Shown here: piece by piece, positions 42,759-51,346 of the stretch
Position numbering within the stretch: the stretch's first letter is position 1
How the letters are laid out: each line of letters opens with the position of its first letter
Assembly (NCBI RefSeq): GCF_040605455.1
Contig: NZ_JBEXCV010000029.1
Location: forward strand, 1-64,000
Origin: Embleya sp040605455
GTDB lineage: Bacteria > Actinomycetota > Actinomycetes > Streptomycetales > Streptomycetaceae
Length of the DNA: 64,000 nucleotides
Direction of reading: 5' to 3'
The notes under the pieces: generated by a model
Told to the model about the DNA's origin: nothing
What the model saw: only the letters and a program-made list of their open reading frames with translations
Database searches by the model: none
Position numbers and translations under genes: made by a program

Positions 42759-42998
42759 GGCGTTGCGGTTCCGTGCGGATACGGCGGGTGCCGTGCGGCC
42801 CTCGGGTGCCGGCGATCCGGGTGCGTACGTGTGCGATTCCCCGCTGCCGGAGCGGTCCTCCGCGTCGGTGCGGATGACCGGGACGTCGTGTGGGTGGGCC
42901 CTGGGTCGCGTCCGGGTGGTCCGCCCGAATGGGTGACCCGCGCGGGTGAGGCGCGGGTCACCTTTCGGCGTCGGGTCGGTTCTTTGTCGCCGGGTCGG

Positions 42999-43754
42999 CT
43001 ACGAGGGCGACGCGATCTTGCCAAGCAGGTCGACGATGCGCTGCTGAACGTCCTCACGGGTGGAACGCTCCGCCAGGAACAGCACGGTCTCGCCGGTCTG
43101 CAGCCGGTGCAGGTCGTGTTCGACCAGGTCGAGCGTGGTGTAGACGACGATCGGCGTCGAGTGCAGACGCGCGTTGTTGCGCAGCCAGTCGACCACGCCC
43201 ATCCGGCGCCGGCGCACCAGCATCAGGTCGAGCACCACGAGATTGGGCTCGACGCTGGACGCCTTGGACACCGCCTCGCTCTCCGAGGCCGCGTGCACCA
43301 CGTCCATGCCACGCCGTTCCAGGGACGCGGTGAACGCCGTCGCGATGTCCGGGTTGCCCTCCACCAGAAGCACGCGCGATGCGTGCCCGGCGCTGTCCGC
43401 CGGTGCGAGCGAACGCAGCAGTACGGCCGGGTCGGCGCCGAACGCCGCGTCCCTGGTGGCCTGCATCAGCCCGGCGGTGACCAGTACCGGGATCTGCGCG
43501 GCGGTCGCGGCGGTGCGCAGCGACTGGAGTGCGGTACGGGTGATCGGGCCGGTCAGCGGATCCACGAACAGCGCGGCCGGCTGCACCGGGACGCTCGCGT
43601 CGACCTCCTCGCGCGAACGCACCAGCAGCGGACTCCAGCCACGCGCGGTCAGCGCGCCCGCCGTCGCGGAGTCCGGCTCGGGCCAGACCAGCAGCCGGCG
43701 CGGCTGTCCGTCCGGCGCGGGCGTGACCATGGTCGGCAGGTCGGCCCCGGACAT
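42999..43754 (-). CDS. Stand-alone response-regulator-like protein
   Basis: 251 residues. The second half is a CheY-type receiver: VLLVEGNPDIATAFTASLERRG, phospho-acceptor Asp in VVLDLML, PIVVYTT, but the switch lysine region is FLAERSTREDV, without a clear Lys. The first half has a similar alpha/beta pattern (LLVWPEPDSATAGALTARGW, AALFVDPLTG, PVLVTAG) and looks like a degenerate second receiver. There is no DNA-binding domain, so it would act by protein contact. The ATG at 43754 is chosen because the upstream sequence is glycine/arginine-rich; the ribosome site is weak. Confidence 0.68.
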   Translation of the reverse strand: MSGADLPTMVTPAPDGQPRRLLVWPEPDSATAGALTARGWSPLLVRSREEVDASVPVQPAALFVDPLTGPITRTALQSLRTAATAAQIPVLVTAGLMQATRDAAFGADPAVLLRSLAPADSAGHASRVLLVEGNPDIATAFTASLERRGMDVVHAASESEAVSKASSVEPNLVVLDLMLVRRRRMGVVDWLRNNARLHSTPIVVYTTLDLVEHDLHRLQTGETVLFLAERSTREDVQQRIVDLLGKIASPS

Positions 43755-43885
43755 CGCCTCGGCGTCACCGGGCGGCCCGCCGCCGCCTCCCGCTTCGCGA
43801 ACCTCTCTTATCCCCGCGCGCCGGCCCCCCGTGTGTGTGTGGCGCCCCCGCGCCCGCACGTCGCCGGTGTGGTTACGCTGCCCTG

Positions 43886-44458
43886 ATGAGGCCGGATCGG
43901 GTCGACTGGAGCAACGCGCTGACCGCAGCCGGGGCCGTGTTCGCGGCAACCGCGGCTTGGGCAACGTTGCAGACTTTGCGAAAGCAGCGGCAACAGCTCG
44001 ACCATCAGCGGTCGTTCATGGCCGAACAGGGCCGCGTCCTACAGCTCCAACGAGACCAACTGCTGGCGTATGCCAAGGACCGAATTGATCAGGCTCGCCG
44101 CATCATCGTCGACAGCAAGTACGCCGACGTGCTCGGCGATCCCGCTGCCGACGGCAATGGATCCCGCACCGTCACGGTCACCAATCCGACCGACTATCCG
44201 ATACGCAGCGTTCGCGTGGACTTCGGCGTCACCGACCGTGCGGAGTGGGCGACCATCCAGATCGAAGGACAGTACGGAGCCACGCGATCGAGGTATCCGA
44301 TCGACGTCCTTGTTCCCAGAGGCGTGGCTGTCTTTTACAGCGGCGTATTGCTTGCCAACGACATCTACTACTACTCGCCTCAAGTTACGTTCACCGACTC
44401 CCTGGGCCGGCAGTGGAAAGTGACCGAGACCGGGCAGCCATGGCTCGTCATGAGCTGA
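43886..44458 (+). CDS. Membrane-anchored coiled-coil protein, unknown function
   Basis: 190 residues. One N-terminal helix (about 9-27), a coiled-coil stretch (LRKQRQQLDHQRSFMAEQGRVLQLQRDQLLAYAKD, given here only in part by its heptads) and a beta-rich C-terminal domain (VTVTNPTDYPIRSVRVDF). Base composition is lower in GC than the neighbourhood. A TTACGCT -10-like box 7-14 bases before the ATG suggests a leaderless mRNA. No family is recognised. It marks the left edge of a stretch with atypical composition. Confidence 0.6.
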   Translation: MRPDRVDWSNALTAAGAVFAATAAWATLQTLRKQRQQLDHQRSFMAEQGRVLQLQRDQLLAYAKDRIDQARRIIVDSKYADVLGDPAADGNGSRTVTVTNPTDYPIRSVRVDFGVTDRAEWATIQIEGQYGATRSRYPIDVLVPRGVAVFYSGVLLANDIYYYSPQVTFTDSLGRQWKVTETGQPWLVMS

Positions 44459-44791
44459 GGCACCGCGGCGCAACAACGGCAGCACTCGCCGGCCGCACGG
44501 TCGGTCGGTCTTCGAGGCATCCGTCACCGGGAAGGCGCATCGGGCCGACCCTCGTTCGCAGAGGCGGCAAACAACGTCCCGAGCCGGCCGCTCCACTCGA
44601 TGTCCAAGCCGGGGCCTTCCAGCCTCCTGGGCGGCAACGCATCGCCGTGAGTCGAGCAACTGCGAGCCGCCCGCAGTGACCGCATCGTCGTCCTGCTCCA
44701 CAATGAGATCCACAGGAGCCGTACTCCTATTGCCAGGTGCCTACGAACGTGCTCCGCGCACTCTCACCGGCCACGACGACAGGACGATGCG
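44459..44791. other. 333-base gap, no gene seen
   Basis: Between the coiled-coil protein and the DUF397 gene. Small frames exist but are arginine/serine-rich shadows. No hairpin or RNA gene was recognised. GC content is lower than average. Confidence 0.4.
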
Positions 44792-44992
44792 TCACCGCTT
44801 CAGCGCCTCCAGCAGCGACGTCCAGGCCGAAGCGTCGAAGAGGTGCATCGGACCGCTGCGCACCTTCGAGTCTCGAACGAAGGCGTAGCCCTCCTTGTTC
44901 GCCGCCTCGACGCATTGGCTCGATCCGTTCCCGCTGCTGTAGGTGCTCGTCCGCCAATACACCGACGTGCTGTTGGTACTGATCTTGACCAT
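44792..44992 (-). CDS. DUF397 small regulatory partner protein
   Basis: 66 residues: YWRTSTYSSGNGSSQCVEAA, FVRDSKVRSGP and a C-terminal helix SAWTSLLEALKR, the standard DUF397 layout. Its ATG overlaps the stop of the XRE gene (TGATG), the normal arrangement for WhiJ-type pairs, in which the small protein modulates the DNA-binding partner. Confidence 0.87.
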   Translation of the reverse strand: MVKISTNSTSVYWRTSTYSSGNGSSQCVEAANKEGYAFVRDSKVRSGPMHLFDASAWTSLLEALKR

Positions 44993-45834
44993 CACAGTCT
45001 CTCTGCTATCCGACTTATCAGGGCTCGAGACTCCTGGGGTGGCAACGCACCACCCATGAGTCGGGCAAACGCGTGGCTGTAGGCGGCCACGTCCTCGTCC
45101 TGCTCCACAAACAAGCCTGCTGTAGCCGTGTCCTCATAGACAACATCCGGCAGGTCACCTTCGAAGGTCAGGTGTGTAAAGGGACCTGCGGCTGCGGAGT
45201 AGACGCCCGACTCCAGTCCCAGCACCTGGAGTTCCACATTCGGTCGGCTGCTCTGCTCAACCAAGTACAGCAACTGCGCCTTCCGGACGGCGGGCGGCGC
45301 CATTCCATGCAAAAGCGCCGCTTCTCCGATGACGACCCACAGTGTGAAGCCAGTACGGTCGAGCACCGTCTGTCGTTGCCTACGCACCTCCACAAAACCG
45401 TCGACGTCGCTTCCCGTGGTACGGGCGCTGCCCAAAATCAAGGCCCGTGCGTAGTCCTCCGTTTGCAAGAGCCCCGGGATGAACGTCTCTTCGTAGGTTC
45501 GCAGCTCCACGGCCTCGGCCTCCAAGCCGAGGAACGCACTGAACGTGTGGTGCAGACCCCGATACTTCACCCACCAACCACGCTCTCGCGCCTGCTTCGC
45601 GAGGGCAACGTAATCCTCGACGGTCGCGGCTTCGGTAACGCCGTACAGCGACAGCATCTTCCGCAGGTCGATCGGACGTACGCCGCTACGAGCAGTCTCG
45701 ATGCGACTCACCTTGGAATGGTCACATTCCAGGTGCGCGGCCACATCCTCTTGATCAAGACCGGCCTTCTCGCGCAGCGTCTTGAGCACTCTCGCAAGCT
45801 GACGCCGCCTCACGGTGGGCACAGTGTCCGCCAT
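44992..45834 (-). CDS. XRE-family regulator with DUF5753 domain (WhiJ-like)
   Basis: 280 residues. HTH at about 12-68 (LREKAGLDQEDVAAHLECDH, KVSRIETARSG) and the DUF5753 domain at about 95-270 (GLEAEAVELRTYEETFIPGL, LLHGMAPPAV, FTHLTFEGDLPDVVYEDT). WhiJ homologues control development or secondary metabolism in streptomycetes. GGAGG lies 8 bases before the ATG at 45834; a much longer upstream frame is not credible. Operon with the DUF397 gene, divergent from the ATPase gene. Confidence 0.88.
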   Translation of the reverse strand: MADTVPTVRRRQLARVLKTLREKAGLDQEDVAAHLECDHSKVSRIETARSGVRPIDLRKMLSLYGVTEAATVEDYVALAKQARERGWWVKYRGLHHTFSAFLGLEAEAVELRTYEETFIPGLLQTEDYARALILGSARTTGSDVDGFVEVRRQRQTVLDRTGFTLWVVIGEAALLHGMAPPAVRKAQLLYLVEQSSRPNVELQVLGLESGVYSAAAGPFTHLTFEGDLPDVVYEDTATAGLFVEQDEDVAAYSHAFARLMGGALPPQESRALISRIAERL

Positions 45835-46149
45835 GGCCAAACCTCCCGTCGGTGCGCAAGAACCGTAGTCACGATCAGCGTCCCATAGAGGCGAACCGCA
45901 CAAATCAATCCGCAACTTGCGGAAATAGTAGGCGTGGGTCATGCTGTCCAAGACCGGGCGCTTACGCACCGTGCAGATGGATGCACTCCGCGCAGGCGGC
46001 TGTACCCCCCTCTTCGCTGAGAACATGCGCGAGCGTCCCCTCCTCGCGATCGGCGACTGTTCGAGCCGGAGCCAGATCGGCACCGCGCATCCCTTCGCCG
46101 GGTTTCCAGTACTGCCGCCCATCCACTGCGCGCAAGCTCGGGAGCGCCC

Positions 46150-46605
46150 ATGCATCCGATCTCCTTGAAACAGAACTTCCCGTTGACCGACACTTCCGTG
46201 AAGCTCACACGCGACTGCGTGCGGCGCTTTTGCGTGGATCGACAGATCCCCACTCCTGCCGCCGACTCGGCCGCGCTGATAGCCACCGAGCTGGCGACCA
46301 ACGCCGTCCGACACACGCAACAAGGGGCCACGCGTGCCGAGTTCACCCTCGTTCTGACCCTCTGCGGCAGGAAGCTCGACATCGCGGTGTGGGACTACCT
46401 GCCCTCGCCGTGCCCCCGGCTCCAGTCCCTCGCGGACATTGCGCTCGACGCCCAAAGCGGCCGTGGACTCGCCTTGATCCAGAGCGACGCGGCCGGATTC
46501 ACCTGGTCGCGCATGACGAGCGGCAAGCTCGTCTCCGCGTGGATCGAGGTCGACACCGACAGGCCGGCACATGCCCCGGCTGGTGCGCAGACCCCGCTCT
46601 TCTGA
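46150..46605 (+). CDS. ATP-binding protein, RsbW-like (HATPase_c_2)
   Basis: 151 residues with GHKL features: N-box ATELATNAVRHTQQG, VWDYLPS in place of the D-box, and GRGLALIQSDA. The D-box is less canonical than in the 11.8-kb homologue. GGGAG lies 5-6 bases before the ATG. It completes the XRE/DUF397/ATPase set and is followed by two genes on the same strand that may belong to the same unit. The 315-base divergent spacer holds the promoters. Confidence 0.8.
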   Translation: MHPISLKQNFPLTDTSVKLTRDCVRRFCVDRQIPTPAADSAALIATELATNAVRHTQQGATRAEFTLVLTLCGRKLDIAVWDYLPSPCPRLQSLADIALDAQSGRGLALIQSDAAGFTWSRMTSGKLVSAWIEVDTDRPAHAPAGAQTPLF

Positions 46606-46734
46606 CCGCGCAAAACCCGACCACCGGGTTTCACCCCATCCGCACTCGCAGCGGGACCGGGCTCACTCTCTGCCGACCTGGGAGAAGGGCAGTCCCTTCA
46701 CAGCAACTCCCCCCACCACGCAAGGAGTTCGCCC

Positions 46735-47160
46735 ATGCACTACCTACTGAAGCCCATCCGGGTGGAAGCCGACAGACCGACGACCCGCAACCCTTACGCG
46801 CCCTACCTCGTCGCCGCCGGCGAGACCTTCGACGTGATCGAGGTCGACGAAATCCTCGGCCGCGCCACCCTCACCGTCCTGCGAGAACGCGGCCTCGATC
46901 CCGGTCCGGTCATCTTCGACCGCCGCCATCGCCGGATCGGCTTCCTCGTCCCGCCGGACGCCACCAATACCCTCCCCGCCCGCGAACGGCGAACCGGCCC
47001 CCGCCACCACGGCCGCGGCTCATGGATCACCATCCCCCGACCCAACGCCCTCCCCGGCGACCCCATCATCTGGCTCGTGGAGCCACCCGACGACACCCGA
47101 ACCCCCTGCACCCTGCGCTGCGTCCGCCGAGCAATCCACCAAGCTGCCCGAACCCTCTGA
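46735..47160 (+). CDS. Unknown protein linked to the WhiJ-like island
   Basis: 141 residues. A beta-rich first half (YLLKPIRVEADRPTTRN, VAAGETFDVIEVDE, VIFDRRHRRIGFLVPP) is followed by a basic, His/Arg-rich second half ending in a short Cys-containing helix (CTLRCVRRAIHQAARTL). AAGGAG lies 9 bases before the ATG. I do not recognise a family; the compact beta pattern could be a small nucleotide- or DNA-binding domain. It is 35 bases upstream of the radical-SAM-like gene and probably co-transcribed. Confidence 0.62.
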   Translation: MHYLLKPIRVEADRPTTRNPYAPYLVAAGETFDVIEVDEILGRATLTVLRERGLDPGPVIFDRRHRRIGFLVPPDATNTLPARERRTGPRHHGRGSWITIPRPNALPGDPIIWLVEPPDDTRTPCTLRCVRRAIHQAARTL

Positions 47161-47194
47161 CCCGACCTCGCCCCCGACCGCCGACCGGAGCCCC

Positions 47195-47974
47195 ATGGTC
47201 ACCATCGCCCTCGCCGTCCGACCCCCACCCACGCCCCGCATCAGGCACATCACCCTGGAACTCGACACAGCCCACAACCCGGCCCGTCACGCCGCTGCCG
47301 CTGCCGTCGACCTCATCACCAGGCCCAGCCAGGCAACAACGACAACGGCAACGACGGCCACCACCACCGACAACTGGCGAAGCGTCCTCACCGAAGCGGC
47401 TCACCTCGCCGTCGAGACAGTGCAGTTCGCGGGGGCGGAGCCCACCGCCCACCCCGACTTCACCGACCTCCTCCGACACGCCCTCCGCGCCGGACACGAC
47501 ATCGAGGTCCACACCGACCTGCTCTACATCACTCGCGAGCAATGGACCCTGTTCACTCACGAACGAGTCAGCCTCGCCACCACCCGGTACTCCGACGACC
47601 CCGCCCGACACGACGCAATCACCCATCAACTCGGCAGCCACATCCGCACCCGAACCAACATCGTCACCGCCCTCGGCCTACACATCCCACTCCGCGTCGA
47701 ACTCCCGACCGCCCTCCCCAGCCAACGCACCCACTCCGCCCGCGCCGAACTCGCCCTCCTCGGCGTCCGCGAGGACCGCATCGGCAACTCCGAGATCCCG
47801 CCCCTCACCCACAGCCCCCGCAACCCGCCCGAACCCGAGCACCCCCACCCGTGGGAGCACGTCGTCGTACAAGCCAACGGCGACGTCACCCTCTCCCCCG
47901 TCAACCGCGCACGCATCATCGGCAACGTCCGCCGACACACCTTGGCCACGCTTCTCGCCGACAGTTCCCCGTGA
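47195..47974 (+). CDS. Radical-SAM-like protein with no cysteine (pseudoenzyme)
   Basis: 259 residues. From residue about 60 on it follows the pattern of actinomycete radical SAM/SPASM proteins: VETVQFAGAEPTAHPDF (in place of VQFxGGEPTxHPD), AGHDIEVHTDLLYI, VSLATTRYSDDPARHDAI, RTRTNIVTALGLHIPLRV, ARAELALLGV, and a C-terminal VQANGDVTLSPVNRARIIGNV where family members bind a second cluster. The N-terminal CxxxCxxC that holds the 4Fe-4S cluster and all SPASM cysteines are absent; the protein has no Cys at all. The frame is intact, with normal GC bias. It is therefore a repurposed homologue or a very recent cysteine-free descendant. The first 60 residues include a Thr/Ala-rich linker. Confidence 0.72.
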   Translation: MVTIALAVRPPPTPRIRHITLELDTAHNPARHAAAAAVDLITRPSQATTTTATTATTTDNWRSVLTEAAHLAVETVQFAGAEPTAHPDFTDLLRHALRAGHDIEVHTDLLYITREQWTLFTHERVSLATTRYSDDPARHDAITHQLGSHIRTRTNIVTALGLHIPLRVELPTALPSQRTHSARAELALLGVREDRIGNSEIPPLTHSPRNPPEPEHPHPWEHVVVQANGDVTLSPVNRARIIGNVRRHTLATLLADSSP

Positions 47975-48325
47975 GCAGCCTCCGGTACCGCTTCGACGGC
48001 AAGCAGCTCATCGGGCGCGCGAGCAGCACACTGTCGTCGGCCAAGGCGGGGGTGCCGTCGGGGCCGATTCGCGGGCCCTCCGGCCCAATGCGGGACGTCA
48101 TGACCGTGACGGTAGCCCGCACAGCAGCACGCTCACGAGGCAATTGCGCACCACGTCGTAGGAGGCCGCGTCGTTTGATGCCGAAGGGACAGGAGCCGAG
48201 GAAGACGGCGGTAGCAGATCAGCCTTCGGCGGCGATGGCACCGAAGGCTGGAACGTACGGCCTGGGAAACGCGTACGGCATCGCCCTCGTAACGGCGGTC
48301 CAGGCGGCACCCGGCCCGCCCGCCC
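47975..48325. other. 351-base gap, no supported gene
   Basis: A GTG at 47971 overlaps the previous stop (GTGA) and opens a long frame, but after about 40 residues it becomes arginine-rich and runs antisense through the acetyltransferase gene, so it is probably not coding. No hairpin was recognised. Confidence 0.4.
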
Positions 48326-48856
48326 TTATCGAGCGAGAGGCGACCCGTCGCTTGCGGTCCGACGGCGGACCAACACGCGGGTGGTGCTGCCGTCGTCCTC
48401 TTCGATGTCCCGAACAAGCTCGAAACCGATTCGGTCCAGCAGGGTCAGCGAGGCCTTGTTCAATGCAGCCACGGTGGCGTAGACCTCGGTCAGTCCGAGA
48501 GTGCCGAAGCCATGGGCAACGATCGCCTTCGCCAACTCGGTGCCCAGGCCGACTCCCCAGGCCGCCGGCGCCAGAGCGTAGACGATCTCGTGGCCCCCTA
48601 CGACGTCGGTCGGCTTGATCTCGGCATGCCCGACCAGGAGTCCGTCCCGACGAACGGCCCAGACATCGAACAGGTCCCGGGCATAGACCTTCGTGAAGAC
48701 CCGCCCGAACAGGGCCCGGTCCGCTGCTTCGGAGGCAGGGCCGTCACCCATCCATTGCGACAGCCTGGTGTCCTGGAACAGAGCGACGAAGCCCTCTTCA
48801 TCCTCGGGAACGTACGGCTCCAGGAGCAGCCGCTCGGTGCGCAGAGTCGGGGTCAC
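48326..48856 (-). CDS. GNAT acetyltransferase (RimJ/RimL type)
   Basis: 176 residues: TPTLRTERLLLEPYVPEDEEGF, typical of the RimJ/RimL (Acetyltransf_3) branch, then VWAVRRDGLLVGHAEI, YALAPAAWGVGLGTELAKAIVAHGF (acetyl-CoA loop) and NKASLTLLDRIGFEL at the end. The acceptor is unknown. The start is uncertain: the GTG at 48856 gives the normal family N-terminus but has no clear ribosome site; the GTG at 48910 is an alternative. Confidence 0.78.
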   Translation of the reverse strand: MTPTLRTERLLLEPYVPEDEEGFVALFQDTRLSQWMGDGPASEAADRALFGRVFTKVYARDLFDVWAVRRDGLLVGHAEIKPTDVVGGHEIVYALAPAAWGVGLGTELAKAIVAHGFGTLGLTEVYATVAALNKASLTLLDRIGFELVRDIEEDDGSTTRVLVRRRTASDGSPLAR

Positions 48857-49076
48857 GGACGGTGAGGCTACCCACGCGACATCCGGTCGGCAAACCACTT
48901 TCGCCCGCACCGATTTCGAGCAGCACCCTGTATCGGCGAGGCAACTCCCGCCCCCTCAGGGCAAATACGTCTGGGAGGTCTCGCCGAGTGCGCCGTCCCG
49001 GTGGTCCGGGACGCGGTAGAAGGTGCGGATGACCACCGAGCCGTCCTCTGAGGCGGATGAACGGGCCGGCCGGCCG

Positions 49077-49856
49077 TCAGACGCCGTAGCCGCCGTCCAC
49101 ATCCAGCTTCTGACCGCTGATGAAGCCCGCCCGGTCGGAGGCCAGGAAGCAGACCGCCTCGGCGATGTCCGCGGCCCGGCCGAATCGCCGCAGCGGGATG
49201 TTGCGGCGCGCGACGTCCAGCGCGCGCTCGTCCAGGTCGCCGCTGTCGATCAGCCGCGCGGCCATGCCGTCGGTGAGCATGCCCGGGCCGACGCTGTTCG
49301 CACGCACCCCGAACCGGCCCTCCTCGGCCGCAATGCCGCGCACGATCGCCTCGACCGCGCTCTTGGTACAGGACGACAGGCCGTCCCGAACCGGGAATCG
49401 GCTCGTCGCCGCAGTGGTGACCGCGACCAGGCTGCCGTTGCCCGCCGCGCGCAGGTGCGGCAGCGACGGATGCACCAGATTGAAGAACGCGGCCGCGTCG
49501 CCGTCGAGTTGCTCGCGGTACTGGGCGGGCGTGACCCGACTCAGGTGCAACATCGGTACGTGCGGCCCGGACGCATACACAACCGCGTGGACGCCACCGA
49601 ACTCCGCCGCCGCCGCATCCACGAAGGTCGCCACGGCGTCCGCGTCGGTGAGATCGACCTGCCACGCGCGGGCCCGACGGCCGTGCTCGGACCGGGCCTG
49701 CTCGGCGACGGCCTCGGTCGCGGCGGCCCCGTTGCGATAGGTGACCGCCAGGTCCGCACCGCGCTCGGCGAACATCCGACAGATCGCGGCACCGATCCCG
49801 CCCCCGGCCCCGACGACCACGACCGCCCCGGCCCGACTCTCGAAGTCGCGCTCCAT
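49077..49856 (-). CDS. SDR-fold protein with altered active site
   Basis: 259 residues. The cofactor loop GAGGGIG and the C-terminal GFISGQKLDVDGG are normal, but the catalytic Tyr of Y-x3-K is replaced: the segment reads GLSSCTKSAV, with Lys165 kept and Ser161 where Tyr is expected, and the catalytic Ser position reads VTTAAT. Classical SDR chemistry is therefore doubtful; it may bind NAD(P) or a ligand without redox turnover, or use another residue. A copy of the CTGAC-N5-GTCAG palindrome lies 31 bases before the ATG, linking it to the acyl-CoA genes nearby. Confidence 0.8.
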   Translation of the reverse strand: MERDFESRAGAVVVVGAGGGIGAAICRMFAERGADLAVTYRNGAAATEAVAEQARSEHGRRARAWQVDLTDADAVATFVDAAAAEFGGVHAVVYASGPHVPMLHLSRVTPAQYREQLDGDAAAFFNLVHPSLPHLRAAGNGSLVAVTTAATSRFPVRDGLSSCTKSAVEAIVRGIAAEEGRFGVRANSVGPGMLTDGMAARLIDSGDLDERALDVARRNIPLRRFGRAADIAEAVCFLASDRAGFISGQKLDVDGGYGV

Positions 49857-49886
49857 GACTGGCTCCCCGCTGCTGCCCGAGCTGAT

Positions 49887-49901
49887 CTGACGATCAGTCA
49901 G
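49887..49901. promoter_or_regulatory. Palindromic operator copy 1 (CTGAC-N5-GTCAG)
   Basis: CTGACGATCAGTCAG, arms perfect, 31 bases upstream of the divergent-site SDR start. One of six sites of the same form in 12.7 kb. Confidence 0.65.
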
Positions 49902-50233
49902 GGATATCTCCAGACCCGAGAACTGTCAATGGACCACCACTCTGATCAGCACAAACACCAAAACTGATGACCGACATCACGCAACTCACCACCCCCGAAC
50001 CCAGCCGACCCGAGTACACGATCGTGGGTGGTGAGCAGATCGCACGTGCCCACGCCGAGATCGCCCGGGGGGCGGGCGACCCGATCAGGCATATCCGGGC
50101 GGTGCGAAACCCCGAGAGACGTCCCCGGCGGATCAGCCGAGGAGCGACCCGCAACACCGCAGCGGTCGGATCGTGACCGGCGCCAACCCGAACCGAACCC
50201 GAGAGGCCCTCACCTGTTCAACCCCCGACCGAG

Positions 50234-50260
50234 CCACCCCAGCCCGGCCGGCGCTTGAGG
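50234..50260. repeat. Dispersed repeat copy A (CCAGCCCGGCCGGCGCTTGAGG type)
   Basis: Carries the core AGCCCGGCCGGCGCTTGAGG shared with the array at 58195-58429. The core is an imperfect palindrome around CGGCCGG. Confidence 0.7.
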
Positions 50261-50310
50261 CCACCCCAACCACACCAAATGCTCACCGGCCAAACAAACG
50301 CCGGCCGAGC

Positions 50311-50337
50311 CCATTCCAGCCCGGCCGGCGCTTGAGG
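50311..50337. repeat. Dispersed repeat copy B
   Basis: Identical core to copy A (AGCCCGGCCGGCGCTTGAGG), 77 bases further on and directly after the stop of the acyl-CoA dehydrogenase gene. The position suggests a terminator-like role. Confidence 0.7.
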
Positions 50338-50353
50338 CCCCGCAAGCCCACGG

Positions 50354-51340
50354 CTAGAGCGTCGCCGCCAACGCCTCTTCGTTCTCCTCCGCCCCGCCGA
50401 ACTGCGTCGAGTGCACCCAAGCCCGCTTCAGATACAGATGCACGTCCACCTCCCAGGTGAACCCCATCCCCCCATGCACCTGCGTGGCGTCCTTGCCGTT
50501 CCGCGTCGCCGCGTCATCACCCATGACCTTCGCCGTGAGCACCGCGACCTCCGGATCGCCCACGGCCGGGTCGTCCAGCGTCACGGCCGCCGCGTACACC
50601 GCCGCCCGCGCCAGCTCGGTCCGCACCAGCATGTCCGCGCACAGGTGCTTGACCGCCTGGAAGCCGCCGATCACCCGCCCGAACTGCTCCCGCTCCTTGG
50701 CGTACTGCGTGGCCAACTCGGTGAGCCGACCCGCGATCCCCAGCTGAAGTGCCCCCGTGAGCACCGCTCCGATTCGGCGCCACTGCTCCGCGACAAGAGC
50801 ATCGGCCACCAACTCGCCCGCCGGCAGCTCGTCCACCGAGGTCACCGGAGTGAACGGATCCACCGGATGCGCAACCCGCACCCCCTGCACGGCGGACGGG
50901 TCGACCAGCCGGATGCCCTCGTCGGTCAGCACCAGCAGACAGTCCAGCGCGTCCAAGTGCTCGACCAGCAACGGCCACGAGTCACCCTCGACCAACCCGA
51001 CCACCGCATCGCCCGCAGCCGCGTCCGTGCCCAGATCCCCGGGTAGCGAAGCCGCCAGGTGCGTGGCCACCAGCGGCCCGGGCAGCAACACCCGACCCGC
51101 CTCCTCGTACACCAACGCCGCCTCGGCCACCCCGAGCCCGACGCCGCCCGCCTCCTCGGCGATCCGCAACGAGAAGAACCCGGTGTCGGCCAGTTCGCGC
51201 CACAACGCGCGGTCCACCATCCCGGGCACCGGCGCGTTGTCCACCAGCGCCCGCATCCGCTCCCGCCCGAACCGACCCTCGCAGAACTCCCGTACCCCGG
51301 ACCGCAGATCGCGCTGGTCCTCGCTCAGCTGGAAATCCAT
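50354..51340 (-). CDS. Acyl-CoA dehydrogenase, short subunit of a probable heteromeric enzyme
   Basis: 328 residues: MDFQLSEDQRDLRSGVREF start, weakly conserved middle part, then LGIAGRLTELATQYAKEREQFG, VIGGFQAVKHLCADM and QVHGGMGFTWEVDVHLYLKRAW (the FAD-contacting HGGMG loop and terminal helix). Short, divergent acyl-CoA dehydrogenases encoded next to a long one form alpha2beta2 enzymes for bulky acyl-CoAs such as steroid side chains. It begins 6 bases after the long subunit stop. Confidence 0.83.
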   Translation of the reverse strand: MDFQLSEDQRDLRSGVREFCEGRFGRERMRALVDNAPVPGMVDRALWRELADTGFFSLRIAEEAGGVGLGVAEAALVYEEAGRVLLPGPLVATHLAASLPGDLGTDAAAGDAVVGLVEGDSWPLLVEHLDALDCLLVLTDEGIRLVDPSAVQGVRVAHPVDPFTPVTSVDELPAGELVADALVAEQWRRIGAVLTGALQLGIAGRLTELATQYAKEREQFGRVIGGFQAVKHLCADMLVRTELARAAVYAAAVTLDDPAVGDPEVAVLTAKVMGDDAATRNGKDATQVHGGMGFTWEVDVHLYLKRAWVHSTQFGGAEENEEALAATL

Positions 51341-51346
51341 GCCCGA

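Larger units (their letters stand above)
49902..50353. other. 452-base gap with two copies of the 26-bp dispersed repeat
   Basis: A 69-residue frame (49967-50176, ATG) exists but has no ribosome site and no recognisable domain, so it is not called. The right half carries the dispersed repeat copies listed separately. Confidence 0.4.

Noticed and set aside
47542..48618. 358-residue plus-strand frame with a GTGA-coupled internal start at 47971
   Set aside because: Becomes arginine-rich and is antisense to the acetyltransferase gene; no domain.
48940..49060. Minus-strand stretch that reads as about 35 plausible residues (VVIRTFYRVPDH ... QTYLP) to a stop
   Set aside because: Looks like a gene 3' end, but it has no start and no room before the SDR stop; too short to call even as a pseudogene.
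49967..50176. 69-residue plus-strand frame
   Set aside because: No ribosome site, arginine-rich second half, no recognisable domain; overlaps nothing but is not supported.
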